From CAJWKT01 sp964465375 (GTDB taxonomy: Bacteria; Pseudomonadota; Gammaproteobacteria; Steroidobacterales; Rariloculaceae): DNA of 36,117 bases. Both the position numbers and the translations under genes were made by a program. Position 1 is the stretch's first letter. The number at the start of each line of letters is the position of its first letter. The notes beneath the pieces were generated by a model that saw only the letters and a list, made by a program, of their open reading frames with translations, searched no databases and was not told the DNA's origin. Positions 1 through 8,827 of the stretch are shown here, in pieces. Location of the stretch: positions 1 to 36,117 of the forward strand of contig CAYXIJ010000022.1 of the NCBI GenBank assembly GCA_964465375.1, read 5' to 3'.

Positions 1-346
1 ATTCCTCCAACGGAGTATTGTTGAGCAACGCCCTAGGTTTTTGCAATCCTAAGGTGGCAAAGAAAAACTGCAGGCTCGACTGCAACATTGTCCAACCGTC
101 CGACCGATAGACTTGATCTGCTGTAAAATTTGCCCAAACACGCTCCATCTCTTTTACTGCCAAGGAAAACCGGCTTGCACGACTAGCTATTACTGCCGCA
201 TTGATAGCCCCTGCAGAAGTGCCCGAGATCACAGCAAATGGGTTGGGGGCCTTATTGGGCAGAACGCTCGAAATAGCCTTCAATACTCCTACCTGATAGG
301 CACCGCGGGCCCCGGCCCCTGGCAAAATCAGAGCTTTGCGAAGCAT
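1..346 (-). CDS. Patatin-like phospholipase, N-terminal part (cut by window edge)
   Basis: The first 115 codons of a patatin-family lipid acyl hydrolase; the C-terminus lies beyond base 1. The translation starts MLRKALILPGAGARGAYQVG, which holds the oxyanion-hole glycine motif GAGARG (usual GGGxRG). GTSAG at about residues 46-50 carries the nucleophile serine (GxSxG). The Asp of the Ser-Asp dyad would fall outside the window. No signal peptide is visible, so the protein is probably cytoplasmic or peripheral. The ATG at 346 follows the pyk stop after one base (TGA-A-ATG), so translation is probably coupled to pyk. A lipase is an unusual last partner for a tkt-gap-pgk-pyk cluster, where an aldolase gene is more common. 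The family is sure; the substrate is unknown. Confidence 0.88.
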   Translation of the reverse strand, partial: MLRKALILPGAGARGAYQVGVLKAISSVLPNKAPNPFAVISGTSAGAINAAVIASRASRFSLAVKEMERVWANFTADQVYRSDGWTMLQSSLQFFFATLGLQKPRALLNNTPLEE

Positions 347-347
347 T

Positions 348-1838
348 TCAGCTGCCTTCTGGTTCGATATCTTCGGCTGGCTCGGGAACTTTTAAAATCT
401 GCATGGTGTTGGTCCCTCCCGATATACCTTCCATCTCACCTTTAGTGAGTAACAACAAATCACCAGGACTCACGGCACCTCTATCAATCAAAGTATTGAA
501 TACAGTCTGGTGAAGCGTAAAGGAATCAGCATGAGCAATATCAAATGGAACCGGGTACACGCCCCGTTGCATTGCCACCCGTCTGCGCGTATCCGCATGT
601 CGCGTACAAGCATAAATAGGAATATTGGATCGAACCCGTGACATCCAGCGGGATGTGGAACCAGACTCGGTCAGCGCAACAATTGCACTGACATCTAAAT
701 GATTCGCCGTATACATAACAGCCATAGCGATAGCCTCATCTGCATATTCGAATACATCATCGAGGCGATAATTGGGCGCGCCTGAAAAAATTTCGTGTTT
801 CTCAGCGCCTAAACACAACTCGTTCATCACCTGAACCGCCTGAACCGGATGTTCACCAACTGCCGTCTCAGCAGAAAGCATCACGGCGTCGGTACCATCC
901 ATAACGGCGTTCGCTACATCTGAAGCTTCAGCCCGGGTCGGAGACGCGTGTTGAATCATTGATTCAAGCATTTGGGTTGCTGTAATCGAGATTTTATTCC
1001 GTGAGCGAGTTAGACGAATTAAGCGTTTCTGTAGGCTGGTCATCGCTGCGTAGCCGACCTCTACAGCAAGGTCGCCACGGGCTACCATTATGATATCGCT
1101 CGCATCAATGATCGACTCAATATTTTCAACGGCTTCAGCCCGCTCTATCTTTGCAACAATATTTGCTTTCCCGCCAGCCGCTTCTAATAAGCTCCTGGCC
1201 TTTTTAATATCCTTAGCCTCCCGAGCAAAAGAAACCGCGAGAAAATCAAGTCCAAGTGCTGCGGCAGCCTCAATGTCGGCTCGATCCTTGCGGGTGAGAA
1301 CCGGCGCTGAGAGTCCTCCTCCCTGCTTGTTGAGGCCCTTATGTTCAGATAACGTCCCTCCCTCAACAACTGAGCAACGTACTTTTGTTTTGCTTGTTGC
1401 CTCGACACGTAAAATAATTTGTCCGTCATCAAGCAACAGCAAGTCTCCAGTCTCTACATCCCTTACCAAATCCGGATAGGAAACAGATACCCCGTTCTCA
1501 TCACCTGCATTTGAGCTCATAGCAGTATCTAGCGTAAAAGTTTGCTCTTCCTTCAAAACAACTGGGCCACTCTGGAAAGATTCTATGCGAATTTTCGATC
1601 CCGCTAAATCGCCCATGATGCCGACATAACGCCCCACCTTATCGGCTATCTTGCGCACCTTATCGATTCGTTTTTTCTGATCCTCAGCAGCGCCGTGCGA
1701 AAAATTAAGTCGCAAAACGTCTACGCCAGCTCTGATCAGATTCTCTAGAACCATGACATCATCCGTGGATGGTCCAAGGGTAGCAACAATCTTGGTACGC
1801 CTCTGGGTAATCCTCTGCTCGGTTTTTTTTGCCTTCAC
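348..1838 (-). CDS. pyk: Pyruvate kinase
   Basis: Converts phosphoenolpyruvate and ADP to pyruvate and ATP, the last step of glycolysis, in the cytoplasm. The protein has 496 residues, slightly longer than the usual 470-480 because of a basic N-terminal tail before RRTKIVATLGPS. Family signatures are LRLNFSHG, the metal and substrate segment MVARGDLAVE, and ATQMLESMI...PTRAEASDVANAV. The C-terminal allosteric domain is complete and ends PAEDIEPEGS. It lies 25 bp after pgk and one base before the patatin-like gene, all on one strand, so it is very likely in the tkt-gap-pgk-pyk operon. There are no internal stops and no missing key residues that I can see. Confidence 0.97.
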   Translation of the reverse strand: MKAKKTEQRITQRRTKIVATLGPSTDDVMVLENLIRAGVDVLRLNFSHGAAEDQKKRIDKVRKIADKVGRYVGIMGDLAGSKIRIESFQSGPVVLKEEQTFTLDTAMSSNAGDENGVSVSYPDLVRDVETGDLLLLDDGQIILRVEATSKTKVRCSVVEGGTLSEHKGLNKQGGGLSAPVLTRKDRADIEAAAALGLDFLAVSFAREAKDIKKARSLLEAAGGKANIVAKIERAEAVENIESIIDASDIIMVARGDLAVEVGYAAMTSLQKRLIRLTRSRNKISITATQMLESMIQHASPTRAEASDVANAVMDGTDAVMLSAETAVGEHPVQAVQVMNELCLGAEKHEIFSGAPNYRLDDVFEYADEAIAMAVMYTANHLDVSAIVALTESGSTSRWMSRVRSNIPIYACTRHADTRRRVAMQRGVYPVPFDIAHADSFTLHQTVFNTLIDRGAVSPGDLLLLTKGEMEGISGGTNTMQILKVPEPAEDIEPEGS

Positions 1839-1863
1839 ATTATTTTTTTCATCGGTTTGGTTG

Positions 1864-3039
1864 TTAGGCCCGCTCCTTCAAAACAGCAATGGCAGGAAGT
1901 TCCTTGCCCTCGATAAAATCAAGGAAAGCACCACCTCCTGTGGAAATATATGAAATTGCCTTACCCACACCAAATTGCTCAACCGCTGCTAGTGTGTCGC
2001 CACCACCGGCAACCGAAAATGCCTCACTAGCAGCAATGGCCTCAGCTATGCGGTGCGTCCCATGTACAAATTCAGGGTGTTCAAAAACACCCACTGGTCC
2101 ATTCCAGAGAATGGTACCCGCCTTGTCAATACAACCACAATAGTCCGCTGCAGTTTTGGGGCCGATATCAAAAATCATTTCATCGTTAGTCAAATCTCGT
2201 GTTAACTTGATAGTTCCGTGAGTGTCATTTTTCAGGCCTTTAGCCACTACCACATCAGTTGGAAGGGGTATGGAAGCGGCGCCGAATTTCCCGGCTAAAA
2301 GACTTTCACAATAATCCAGCCGATCGGGCTCCATTAGTGATCGACCGACATCAATGCCTGTGGCCGCAAGAAGAGTATTGGCAATACCACCACCGACTAT
2401 CAGTTGATCGACCTTCTCCGCCAGAGCACTTAGTACCGAGAGCTTGCTGGAAACCTTAGCTCCTCCTACTACCGCCACCAACGGTCGTGCAGGATTCTCT
2501 AATACCTTTGACAAAGCGGTGAACTCTCTGACTAAGAGTGGCCCCGCACATGCTATTGGGGCATAACGAGCAATACCACAGGTACTCGCTTGAGACCTGT
2601 GAGCGGTGGCAAAAGCGTCCATGACAAAAATATCGCAAAGTGTGGCCATGCGTCTGGCTAATGCCTCATCATTGGCCTTCTCCCCAGTCTCAAAGCGAAC
2701 ATTTTCGCAGAGTGCTACTGATCCTGGTTCTACTTCGACGCCCTCCAGCCAGTCCTTTACAAGCATAACGGGACCGGTCAGTAGTTGCCCCAATCTGTCC
2801 GCAACTGGCGACAAAGAAAAGGCCCTATCCGATGAACCCTCAGCAGGCCTCCCAAGATGAGAAAGCAAAATAACCCGGGCATCTTGCTCCACTGCAAATT
2901 GAATAGTCCGCAATGCGGCACGAAGTCGTTTGTCGTTTGTAATCTGGCCATCCTTGATTGGTGCGTTAAGATCCTCTCGGATCATCACCCGCTTTCCAGA
3001 AAGATCAAGCTCTGTCATATGTTTGACAGCAGACAGCAT
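1864..3039 (-). CDS. pgk: Phosphoglycerate kinase
   Basis: Transfers the acyl phosphate of 1,3-bisphosphoglycerate to ADP; it runs in reverse in gluconeogenesis or the Calvin cycle. It has 391 residues, a normal length. Visible motifs are REDLNAP near the N-terminus, LLSHLGRP, GGAKVSSKL, the hinge segment NGPVGVFEHPEF and the nucleotide loop GGGDTLAAVEQ. The ATG at 3039 is preceded by AAGG at a good spacing, and the resulting N-terminus (MLSAVKHMTELDLSGKRV) has the usual length before the first strand. The inner ATG seven codons on is the alternative. It follows gap after 17 bp and precedes pyk by 25 bp. Confidence 0.97.
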   Translation of the reverse strand: MLSAVKHMTELDLSGKRVMIREDLNAPIKDGQITNDKRLRAALRTIQFAVEQDARVILLSHLGRPAEGSSDRAFSLSPVADRLGQLLTGPVMLVKDWLEGVEVEPGSVALCENVRFETGEKANDEALARRMATLCDIFVMDAFATAHRSQASTCGIARYAPIACAGPLLVREFTALSKVLENPARPLVAVVGGAKVSSKLSVLSALAEKVDQLIVGGGIANTLLAATGIDVGRSLMEPDRLDYCESLLAGKFGAASIPLPTDVVVAKGLKNDTHGTIKLTRDLTNDEMIFDIGPKTAADYCGCIDKAGTILWNGPVGVFEHPEFVHGTHRIAEAIAASEAFSVAGGGDTLAAVEQFGVGKAISYISTGGGAFLDFIEGKELPAIAVLKERA

Positions 3040-3056
3040 TTTGCCTTAGCCGATTG

Positions 3057-4070
3057 TTAAGCCGCGTTAGCTAACGCAAGCGTGGTGTCAAGCATTCGGT
3101 TGGAGAAGCCCCACTCATTGTCATACCAAGCGCAAGCTTTAACCAGCGTTCCATTCAACACCCGCGTCATACCGGAATCATAGATTGAGGAGGCCGAATT
3201 ATGGTTAAAGTCTACAGAGACCAGCGGCTCATCCGAGTACAGCAATATACCCTTTAAATCACCCTGACTAGCCGCCTGGACGATTTGATGTACCTCATCC
3301 ACGCTCGTCGCCCTCCCAGCAGTGAAAGTCAGATCTACAAGCGAAACATTGATTGTGGGTACGCGTATCGCAAAGCCATCAAGTCGGCCGTCCAACTCTG
3401 GTAACACCAGCCCCACAGCCGCTGCCGCGCCAGTATTCGTTGGAATCATAGACTGCGTAGCAGAACGGGCCCGTCGTAAGTCAGAGTGGTAAACATCCGT
3501 CAGAACCTGATCATTTGTGTAGGCATGTATAGTTGTCATCAAGCCTTCCACTATTCCTACAGATTCGTGCAATGCCTTGGCAAGCGGTGCTAAACAGTTC
3601 GTAGTACACGAGGCGTTCGAAATAATGGTATGGGATGCTTTTAAACTATCCTGATTGACCCCATAAACAATCGTTGCGTCTACGGATGTACCTGCTGGGG
3701 CCGATATAACAACTTTGCCAGCGCCGGCCCCAAGATGTGCCGAAGCTTTTTCCTTGGAATTAAAAAAACCAGTACATTCCAAGACCACGTCAACGTTCAT
3801 TTCGGCCCAGGGCAGCTTCGAAGGATCGCGCTCAGCACACACGCGGATCAAATCGCCATCTACCACTAACTGATCATCTTTCACCTGGATGTCATAAGGA
3901 AATGGGCCGTGCGCAGAGTCATAGCGCGTTAAATGTGCATTGGTATTAGCATCACCCAAGTCATTAATGGCAACAACTTCGAGCTCACTTCGGCGCTGAC
4001 CCTCGTAGAGCGCACGCAAAACGTTTCTACCAATGCGGCCATATCCATTTATCGCAATTTTTACAGGCAT
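3057..4070 (-). CDS. gap: Glyceraldehyde-3-phosphate dehydrogenase, type I
   Basis: Oxidises glyceraldehyde 3-phosphate to 1,3-bisphosphoglycerate, or reduces it in the gluconeogenic direction. It has 337 residues. The Rossmann start INGYGRIGRNVLRA and the catalytic segment SNASCTTNCLAP, with its cysteine, are intact. The Asp in AINDLGD after the second strand is the residue that normally favours NAD over NADP. HAYTNDQVLTDVYHSDLRRARSA resembles the proteobacterial CbbG/GapB branch more than enterobacterial GapA, but it is not the erythrose-4-phosphate form, which carries a different active-site neighbourhood. Operon order tkt-gap-pgk-pyk supports a joint glycolytic or Calvin-type role. Cofactor preference is an inference. 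Confidence 0.96.
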   Translation of the reverse strand: MPVKIAINGYGRIGRNVLRALYEGQRRSELEVVAINDLGDANTNAHLTRYDSAHGPFPYDIQVKDDQLVVDGDLIRVCAERDPSKLPWAEMNVDVVLECTGFFNSKEKASAHLGAGAGKVVISAPAGTSVDATIVYGVNQDSLKASHTIISNASCTTNCLAPLAKALHESVGIVEGLMTTIHAYTNDQVLTDVYHSDLRRARSATQSMIPTNTGAAAAVGLVLPELDGRLDGFAIRVPTINVSLVDLTFTAGRATSVDEVHQIVQAASQGDLKGILLYSDEPLVSVDFNHNSASSIYDSGMTRVLNGTLVKACAWYDNEWGFSNRMLDTTLALANAA

Positions 4071-4111
4071 TCTCTAGCCTCCTACCAAAAAAAACGGGTT
4101 ACCATAACAGA

Positions 4112-6145
4112 CTATCCCGACATTAGGCGGCTAGCAGCACTTACAACTGATTCTACATCGAAGCCATAATTTTCAAAAAGTGCCTTAGCGGGTGCGGATT
4201 GACCAAAGCAGTCGATCCCAATTACGTCACCACCCCCTGAAACGTATCGCCACCAGCTACAGCTAGCGCCTGCCTCAATAGCAAGTCTCTTGCCAGCAGA
4301 TGGAAGAACGTGATCTCTATAATCCACCGGTTGCTCCTCGAAAACCTCCACGCATGGCATAGAAACAACGCGAACCCGTCTGCCCTGCTCAATTAAAAGT
4401 CTGGCAGCAGAAATGGCTAGGGCCAACTCTGAGCCAGTGGCGAGCAGCGTAAGCTCTGGGTCTCCCTCGCTGGTGAGATAAATATATCCACCCCGCCCTA
4501 TTGATTTCACCTGATCACTTGTTCGGCTCAAATGAGGCACACCTTGGCGTGTCAGGATAAGGCTGGTTGGGCCATCCACCCGCTCAATCGCAGCCTTCCA
4601 TGCTACGGCTGTTTCTACATCATCTGCTGGACGCCAAAGATGCATGTTGGGCATGGCCCGTAAACTTGCTATATGCTCGACCGGCTGGTGGGTCGGCCCA
4701 TCCTCTCCAAGACCGATAGAATCATGCGTTAACACAAAAATGGTCTGGGCCCTCATAAGTGCCGCCATTCGTAGGCCGTTACGGGCATAGTCACTGAATA
4801 CTAAAAAAGTACCCCCGTAGGGAATGAAGCCCCCGTGCAAAGAAAGGCCGTTAAGGATTGCTGCCATGCCAAACTCTCGCACACCAAAATGTACATAGTT
4901 TCCCTCCTCGTTATGGGCCGTAACTACCTTCGAGCCTGAGTGGAAAGTATTGTTGGAGCCGGTGAGATCGGCTGAGCCGCCTATCATTTCCGGCAGATGA
5001 GGTGCAAACGCGTCAAGGGCCCTGGCAGAGGCCTTGCGTGTTGCCATATCGCAACCCTTGGCAACAGCTGCCTGCAGGCACTCCTCAGATAGTTTGTCCC
5101 AATGGTCAGGCAAGCGATGCTCCATGCGCCTCTCAAACTCCTTTGCCATATCAGGGTACTTGCTTTGATATCGCTCAAAATGCTTCTTCCACTTAGCCTC
5201 CAGTGCGCTGCCACCGCTACGGAAGTCCCAAGCCGCTTTGATTTCCTCGGGAATCACAAAGGGGGCATGGCCCCAACCAATATTTTCCCTCGTCGCAGCA
5301 ACCTCTTCTTCTCCTAGCGCAGCACCATGAGTATCAGCCGTACCCTGCTTATTAGGTGCTCCCCAACCAATAATAGTTTTGCAGCAAATAAGTGAGGGGC
5401 GGTCTTGTACAGAACGGGCCGCTTCTATGGCTAACTTAACCTCCTCGGGGTTATGCCCATCCACATCGTTCATCACATGCCAGCCGTAGGACTCAAACCG
5501 CTTTGGCGTGTTGTCTTGAAACCACCCGACTGTCTCGCCATCGATGGAAATACCATTATCGTCGTACATTGCGATTAACTTCCCAAGACCAAGGGTACCG
5601 GCAAGAGAACAAGCTTCATGGGAAATGCCTTCCATGAGACAGCCATCACCTAGAAATACGTAGGTGCTATGATCAACAATTTCGTATCCTGGGTAGTTAA
5701 ATCTGGCAGCAAGCAATTTTTCGGCCAATGCCATACCGATAGCGTTGGCTAGACCCTGCCCCAGCGGTCCAGTAGTAGTCTCAATACCTATCCCAAGATC
5801 GCGTTCCGGATGCCCAGCGGTACGGTAACCGAATTGTCGAAAATTTTTTATTTCCTCTATCGAGAGCGGATAGCCTGTCAGGTAAACCAACGCATATAGA
5901 AGCATGGACCCGTGCCCGTTCGATAGAACAAATCGGTCCCTATCGAACCACAGAGGGTTGTCCGGGCTGTGTCTTAGATAGTCATTCCAAAGAACCTCGG
6001 CAATATCAGCCATGCCCATGGGCATCCCGGGGTGGCCCGAATTTGCTGCTTCCACAGCATCCATGGCAAGCGCTCGGATTGCATTTGCAAGCTGAAGCCG
6101 GGGAACCTTATTCTCCGACTCCACCTTCTTTCTAGTCGATACCAT
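4112..6145 (-). CDS. tkt: Transketolase
   Basis: Thiamine-diphosphate enzyme moving two-carbon ketol units in the pentose phosphate and Calvin pathways. It has 677 residues, full length for bacterial transketolase (about 660-670). Seen in order: the N-terminal substrate segment AANSGHPGMPMGMAD, the TPP-binding segment opening GDGCLMEGISHEAC and closing in YDDN, the central region with HDSIGLGEDGPTHQP, which contributes the TPP pyrimidine site, and the C-terminal domain. The ATG at 6145 has only a weak purine run upstream (AAGAA), so its ribosome site is poor. It is the first gene of the carbon cluster; the 212 bp upstream contain inverted repeats described separately. Confidence 0.97.
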   Translation of the reverse strand: MVSTRKKVESENKVPRLQLANAIRALAMDAVEAANSGHPGMPMGMADIAEVLWNDYLRHSPDNPLWFDRDRFVLSNGHGSMLLYALVYLTGYPLSIEEIKNFRQFGYRTAGHPERDLGIGIETTTGPLGQGLANAIGMALAEKLLAARFNYPGYEIVDHSTYVFLGDGCLMEGISHEACSLAGTLGLGKLIAMYDDNGISIDGETVGWFQDNTPKRFESYGWHVMNDVDGHNPEEVKLAIEAARSVQDRPSLICCKTIIGWGAPNKQGTADTHGAALGEEEVAATRENIGWGHAPFVIPEEIKAAWDFRSGGSALEAKWKKHFERYQSKYPDMAKEFERRMEHRLPDHWDKLSEECLQAAVAKGCDMATRKASARALDAFAPHLPEMIGGSADLTGSNNTFHSGSKVVTAHNEEGNYVHFGVREFGMAAILNGLSLHGGFIPYGGTFLVFSDYARNGLRMAALMRAQTIFVLTHDSIGLGEDGPTHQPVEHIASLRAMPNMHLWRPADDVETAVAWKAAIERVDGPTSLILTRQGVPHLSRTSDQVKSIGRGGYIYLTSEGDPELTLLATGSELALAISAARLLIEQGRRVRVVSMPCVEVFEEQPVDYRDHVLPSAGKRLAIEAGASCSWWRYVSGGGDVIGIDCFGQSAPAKALFENYGFDVESVVSAASRLMSG

Positions 6146-6271
6146 GCACTGATTCTTGTGGTAAAAAGGTTCAGAAAATCTGACTAGGATTGTCGCCTAC
6201 TAGACACGGTTTTCGCAATAACCTCTGGAAAAGTTTCAACACTATTTAGGGATTGCGGTTTCTTTTTTTGG

Positions 6272-6350
6272 TTAGAGTGCTGCACTTAATTGGAAAAGAC
6301 AGAATCCTGGAAATACTAGCAGCTCACAGAGCTGAAATAGGGCACTCTAA
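6272..6350. promoter_or_regulatory. Inverted repeats in the rubredoxin-tkt intergenic region
   Basis: TTAGAGTGC (6272-6280) and GCACTCTAA (6342-6350) are a perfect 9-base inverted repeat. Inside lies a 6-bp hairpin, CAGCTC/GAGCTG (6320-6334). The first arm is also half of a local dyad, AGTGC-T-GCACT (6276-6286), flanked by TTA and TAA. Thus one 9-base segment has two possible partners. In the minus-strand transcript this lies directly after the rubredoxin stop and about 125 bases before tkt. No T-run follows on that strand, so it is not a classical terminator. An operator plus a half site, or an RNA switch in the tkt leader, are both possible. A poor sigma70-like match, TTGCGA-18-GACAAT on the minus strand, lies closer to tkt. 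Confidence 0.45.
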
Positions 6351-6357
6351 AGCAACA

Positions 6358-6522
6358 CTATATCTCTACCATTTCGAAGTCTTCCTTGCCGGAATTACAG
6401 TCAGGACAACGCCATGACAGCGGAATATCCTCCCAGCGCGTGCCGGGCTCGATACTTTCATCGGGAAGGCCCTTCGCTTCCTCATAGACAAAACCACAAA
6501 TTAAACACATATATGTCTTCAT
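6358..6522 (-). CDS. Rubredoxin
   Basis: A 54-residue one-iron electron carrier. The translation begins MKTYMCLICGFVYEEAKG and contains WRCPDCNSGKEDFE. The two CxxC pairs (C6/C9 and C39/C42) are the four cysteine ligands of the Fe(SCys)4 centre, and the GFVYEE and PGT-WEDIP segments are family hallmarks. The length matches the family (about 52-55). The ATG at 6522 is preceded by a purine-rich stretch (GTAAGAGA). It lies between hspQ and tkt on the same strand. Its redox partner is not identifiable from the window; alkane oxygenation, oxidative-stress reductases and other acceptors are all known for this family. Confidence 0.95.
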   Translation of the reverse strand: MKTYMCLICGFVYEEAKGLPDESIEPGTRWEDIPLSWRCPDCNSGKEDFEMVEI

Positions 6523-6585
6523 TCTCTTACACTTTAAAGCATGTTAGACCAAGTCCAAAAAATGCAAATCTCACAAAAATCGAAC

Positions 6586-6897
6586 TTAGTTAATTGAACC
6601 TAGAGTCTCATAACGCTGGCCAGTAAATAAAGAAAAATAATCTTTTAGTAACGGATGGTAAATCGGCTTCGGATTAGTTACAGCATCAAGGTTTCTCTCG
6701 GAGGCATAGGTCGCATGATTCATACCATCAACCAATACATGGTACCAGGGCTGGTCCTTTGGAGGACGACTCAAGGCCATGCATTGATACCATTCTTCGC
6801 TCTGCATAAATCTTGAATCCACGTCATAGATGACGCCCAGATAACTGAAACGCTTATGTAGCACAATTTGTCCTATATAAAATCTTCCCATTGTCAT
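6586..6897 (-). CDS. hspQ: Heat shock protein HspQ (YccV-like)
   Basis: A small 103-residue protein. MGRFYIGQIVLHKRFSYLGVIYDVD matches the start of the YccV/HspQ family, and the core YDVD...QPWYHVLVDG...ATYASERNL is typical. In Escherichia coli HspQ modulates Lon proteolysis and DnaA stability and was first described as binding hemimethylated DNA. The ATG at 6897 has AGGAG about 12 bases upstream; an inner ATG two codons later is an alternative start. It follows mpl after 15 bp, so it is probably co-transcribed. No sigma32-type promoter could be picked out directly upstream because the gene abuts mpl. Confidence 0.9.
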   Translation of the reverse strand: MTMGRFYIGQIVLHKRFSYLGVIYDVDSRFMQSEEWYQCMALSRPPKDQPWYHVLVDGMNHATYASERNLDAVTNPKPIYHPLLKDYFSLFTGQRYETLGSIN

Positions 6898-6912
6898 GAA
6901 AACAATTATCTC

Positions 6913-8289
6913 CTAATTTGCAACTCGACTTTTTAGGCCTTGCTGCAATAGCCGGGGCAAACCTTGAAAATCTCCATTGGACATTAGTACCACTTGATCT
7001 CCATTCCGAATCTCGGCGAGCAAACATTTCAAAAGCTCATTTATCTCAGTAGATACAAAAAGCTTCTTTTTTAGTTCTTTCAAAACAGATGTAGGCTTCC
7101 AACTCAAACTTTCAGAACTCAATACGAATACCCGCTCCGCTTCATTAAAAGCTGCTCCAAGTGCGTCACCGTGGAGCCCCATTCGCATTGAATTAGATTT
7201 AGGTTCGAAAACTGCCAGTATTCTTTTATTACCATCTTGGCTTCTAAGTGCACTAAGTGTTGATTCAATGGCTGTAGGATGATGAGCAAAATCATCGTAA
7301 AGCGTTGCGCCCCCAAATACGCCGCGTTTTTCTAAACGCCGCTTTACACCCTTGAATGCGGATAATGCCTCAAACGCAATTTCAGCTCCTACATCCACAT
7401 GCATTGCTGCACTCACTGCACCCAAAGCGTTTTCAAGATTATGCTTGCCAAGCAAAGACCAATCAGTCTGACCCAGCTCTTCGCCATGCCTAAAGACACT
7501 AAAACGTGACTTAGAGCCGATAAGATTGTAATCAGCCCACCAAGTACTTTTTTTGTCGCTAACACTAAAAGTTTCGACTGGAGTCCAAACACCACGATTT
7601 ATTAAATTATCAATATTAGGATCAACGCCATTGACGCTTATCAAGCCACGACCCGGGACGGATCGCAAAAGTTGGTGAAATTGCCATTGAATACTATCAA
7701 GGTCTGGATAAATGTCTGCGTGATCGTGTTCGATATTAGTAATCACCAAGGTCGTCGGACGATAATGAACAAACTTAGCGCGTTTATCGAAAAAAGCTGT
7801 ATCGTATTCATCAGCTTCAACAACAAAATATTTTGACTGTCCTAATCGTGCGGATAATGAAAAATTCTTCGGCACACCGCCTATGAGAAAACCTGGGGCT
7901 AAGCCAGCGTAATCGAGGATCCATGCGAGCATACTCGCAGTTGTTGTCTTGCCATGGGTACCAGAAACAGCGAGTACCCACTTATCCGCTAAAACGTGAG
8001 TCGCTAGCCATTCAGGCCCGGATAAATAAGAAATTCCTGAGTCCAACAACGCTTCAATGGCAGGATTACCTCTACTAAGAACATTACCAACGATCACACA
8101 ATCCAAGTCATCGTTGATCTGACCCGCATCGTAGCCTTCGTAAAGGCGAATCCCAATCTTGCGAAGCTGGGTACTCATTGGAGGGTAAACGTTTTGATCG
8201 GATCCAGTCACATGATGGCCAGCAGCTTTTGCTAAAGCCGCAACGCCGCCCATGAAAGTTCCGCAAATTCCTAGTATGTGAATGCGCAT
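6913..8289 (-). CDS. mpl: UDP-N-acetylmuramate:L-alanyl-gamma-D-glutamyl-meso-diaminopimelate ligase
   Basis: Murein recycling ligase: it attaches the recovered tripeptide L-Ala-gamma-D-Glu-meso-DAP to UDP-MurNAc, using ATP, in the cytoplasm. It has 458 residues. Mur-ligase features in order are the N-terminal Rossmann segment ILGICGTFMGGVAALAKAAGH, the ATP loop GTHGKTTT, VVEADEYDTAFFDKR, which is characteristic of Mpl, ITNIEHDHADIYP, and the C-terminal domain with YDDFAHHPTAI. GTFMGG and the DEYDTAFFDKR segment separate Mpl from MurC. Its ATG overlaps the stop of the upstream membrane gene (TGATG), which suggests translational coupling. It indicates a Gram-negative with DAP-type murein. Confidence 0.95.
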   Translation of the reverse strand: MRIHILGICGTFMGGVAALAKAAGHHVTGSDQNVYPPMSTQLRKIGIRLYEGYDAGQINDDLDCVIVGNVLSRGNPAIEALLDSGISYLSGPEWLATHVLADKWVLAVSGTHGKTTTASMLAWILDYAGLAPGFLIGGVPKNFSLSARLGQSKYFVVEADEYDTAFFDKRAKFVHYRPTTLVITNIEHDHADIYPDLDSIQWQFHQLLRSVPGRGLISVNGVDPNIDNLINRGVWTPVETFSVSDKKSTWWADYNLIGSKSRFSVFRHGEELGQTDWSLLGKHNLENALGAVSAAMHVDVGAEIAFEALSAFKGVKRRLEKRGVFGGATLYDDFAHHPTAIESTLSALRSQDGNKRILAVFEPKSNSMRMGLHGDALGAAFNEAERVFVLSSESLSWKPTSVLKELKKKLFVSTEINELLKCLLAEIRNGDQVVLMSNGDFQGLPRLLQQGLKSRVAN

Positions 8290-8804
8290 CAGGAAGCCAC
8301 TGAAAAGACCAAACTCCGTAGACTGAGTGAAGCGAAAAAGTAGCCTATCATGACAAGCACACCTACGAAATATGCTAGTTGGAGTGACCGGGAAAGCACA
8401 AAACCTGCGATATCAATTCCCCAAAAAATAATTAATGAAAACAGGAGCGCAGGAAGAATTGGGGGTGAGGCTGCGTCCCCAGTGGTCTCAATCCACAACA
8501 AAAGTGGTGCGACAATCAAGTTCAACAAAATCTCTGTCCCTAGAAGGGCGGTCGCAGTTTGGATGAATCTTGATGAGTAACCACGTATACCCAGTAATGC
8601 CCAAACAAAAAATAAATATAAAGTGCCATCGAAAAGTACGAGACCGAGGGCTTGAGAAAAGGATTCCCTAATTTGTAATACAAAGAGTCCGACAAAAAAA
8701 TAAGTACCTAAAATGGTCAGAAATAGGAACTGCGAAGACGGCAAGTCCTCGGGACCCCTACGATGCAAAGCAATATCAATAAATACGAAAATCAGACGGC
8801 GCAC
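8289..8804 (-). CDS. Small integral membrane protein of unknown function
   Basis: I do not recognise a characterised function. With the GTG at 8804 the protein has 171 residues. A short cytoplasmic start (RRLIFVFIDIALHRRGPEDLPSSQ) is followed by about five hydrophobic spans: FLFLTILGTYFFVGLFVL, LVLFDGTLYLFFVWALLGI, LLGTEILLNLIVAPLLLWI, ALLFSLIIFWGIDIAGFVL and YFVGVLVMIGYFFASL. The RRGPEDLP motif before the first span recurs in short proteobacterial membrane proteins of unknown role. The GTG has GGAAAG eight bases upstream; a TTG at 8828 would add eight residues but would collide with the rnd start codon. It is coupled to mpl by a one-base overlap, so a link to the cell envelope is possible. 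Confidence 0.78.
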   Translation of the reverse strand: MRRLIFVFIDIALHRRGPEDLPSSQFLFLTILGTYFFVGLFVLQIRESFSQALGLVLFDGTLYLFFVWALLGIRGYSSRFIQTATALLGTEILLNLIVAPLLLWIETTGDAASPPILPALLFSLIIFWGIDIAGFVLSRSLQLAYFVGVLVMIGYFFASLSLRSLVFSVAS

Positions 8805-8827
8805 TATTCTGGCTTTCCAAAAGGTCA

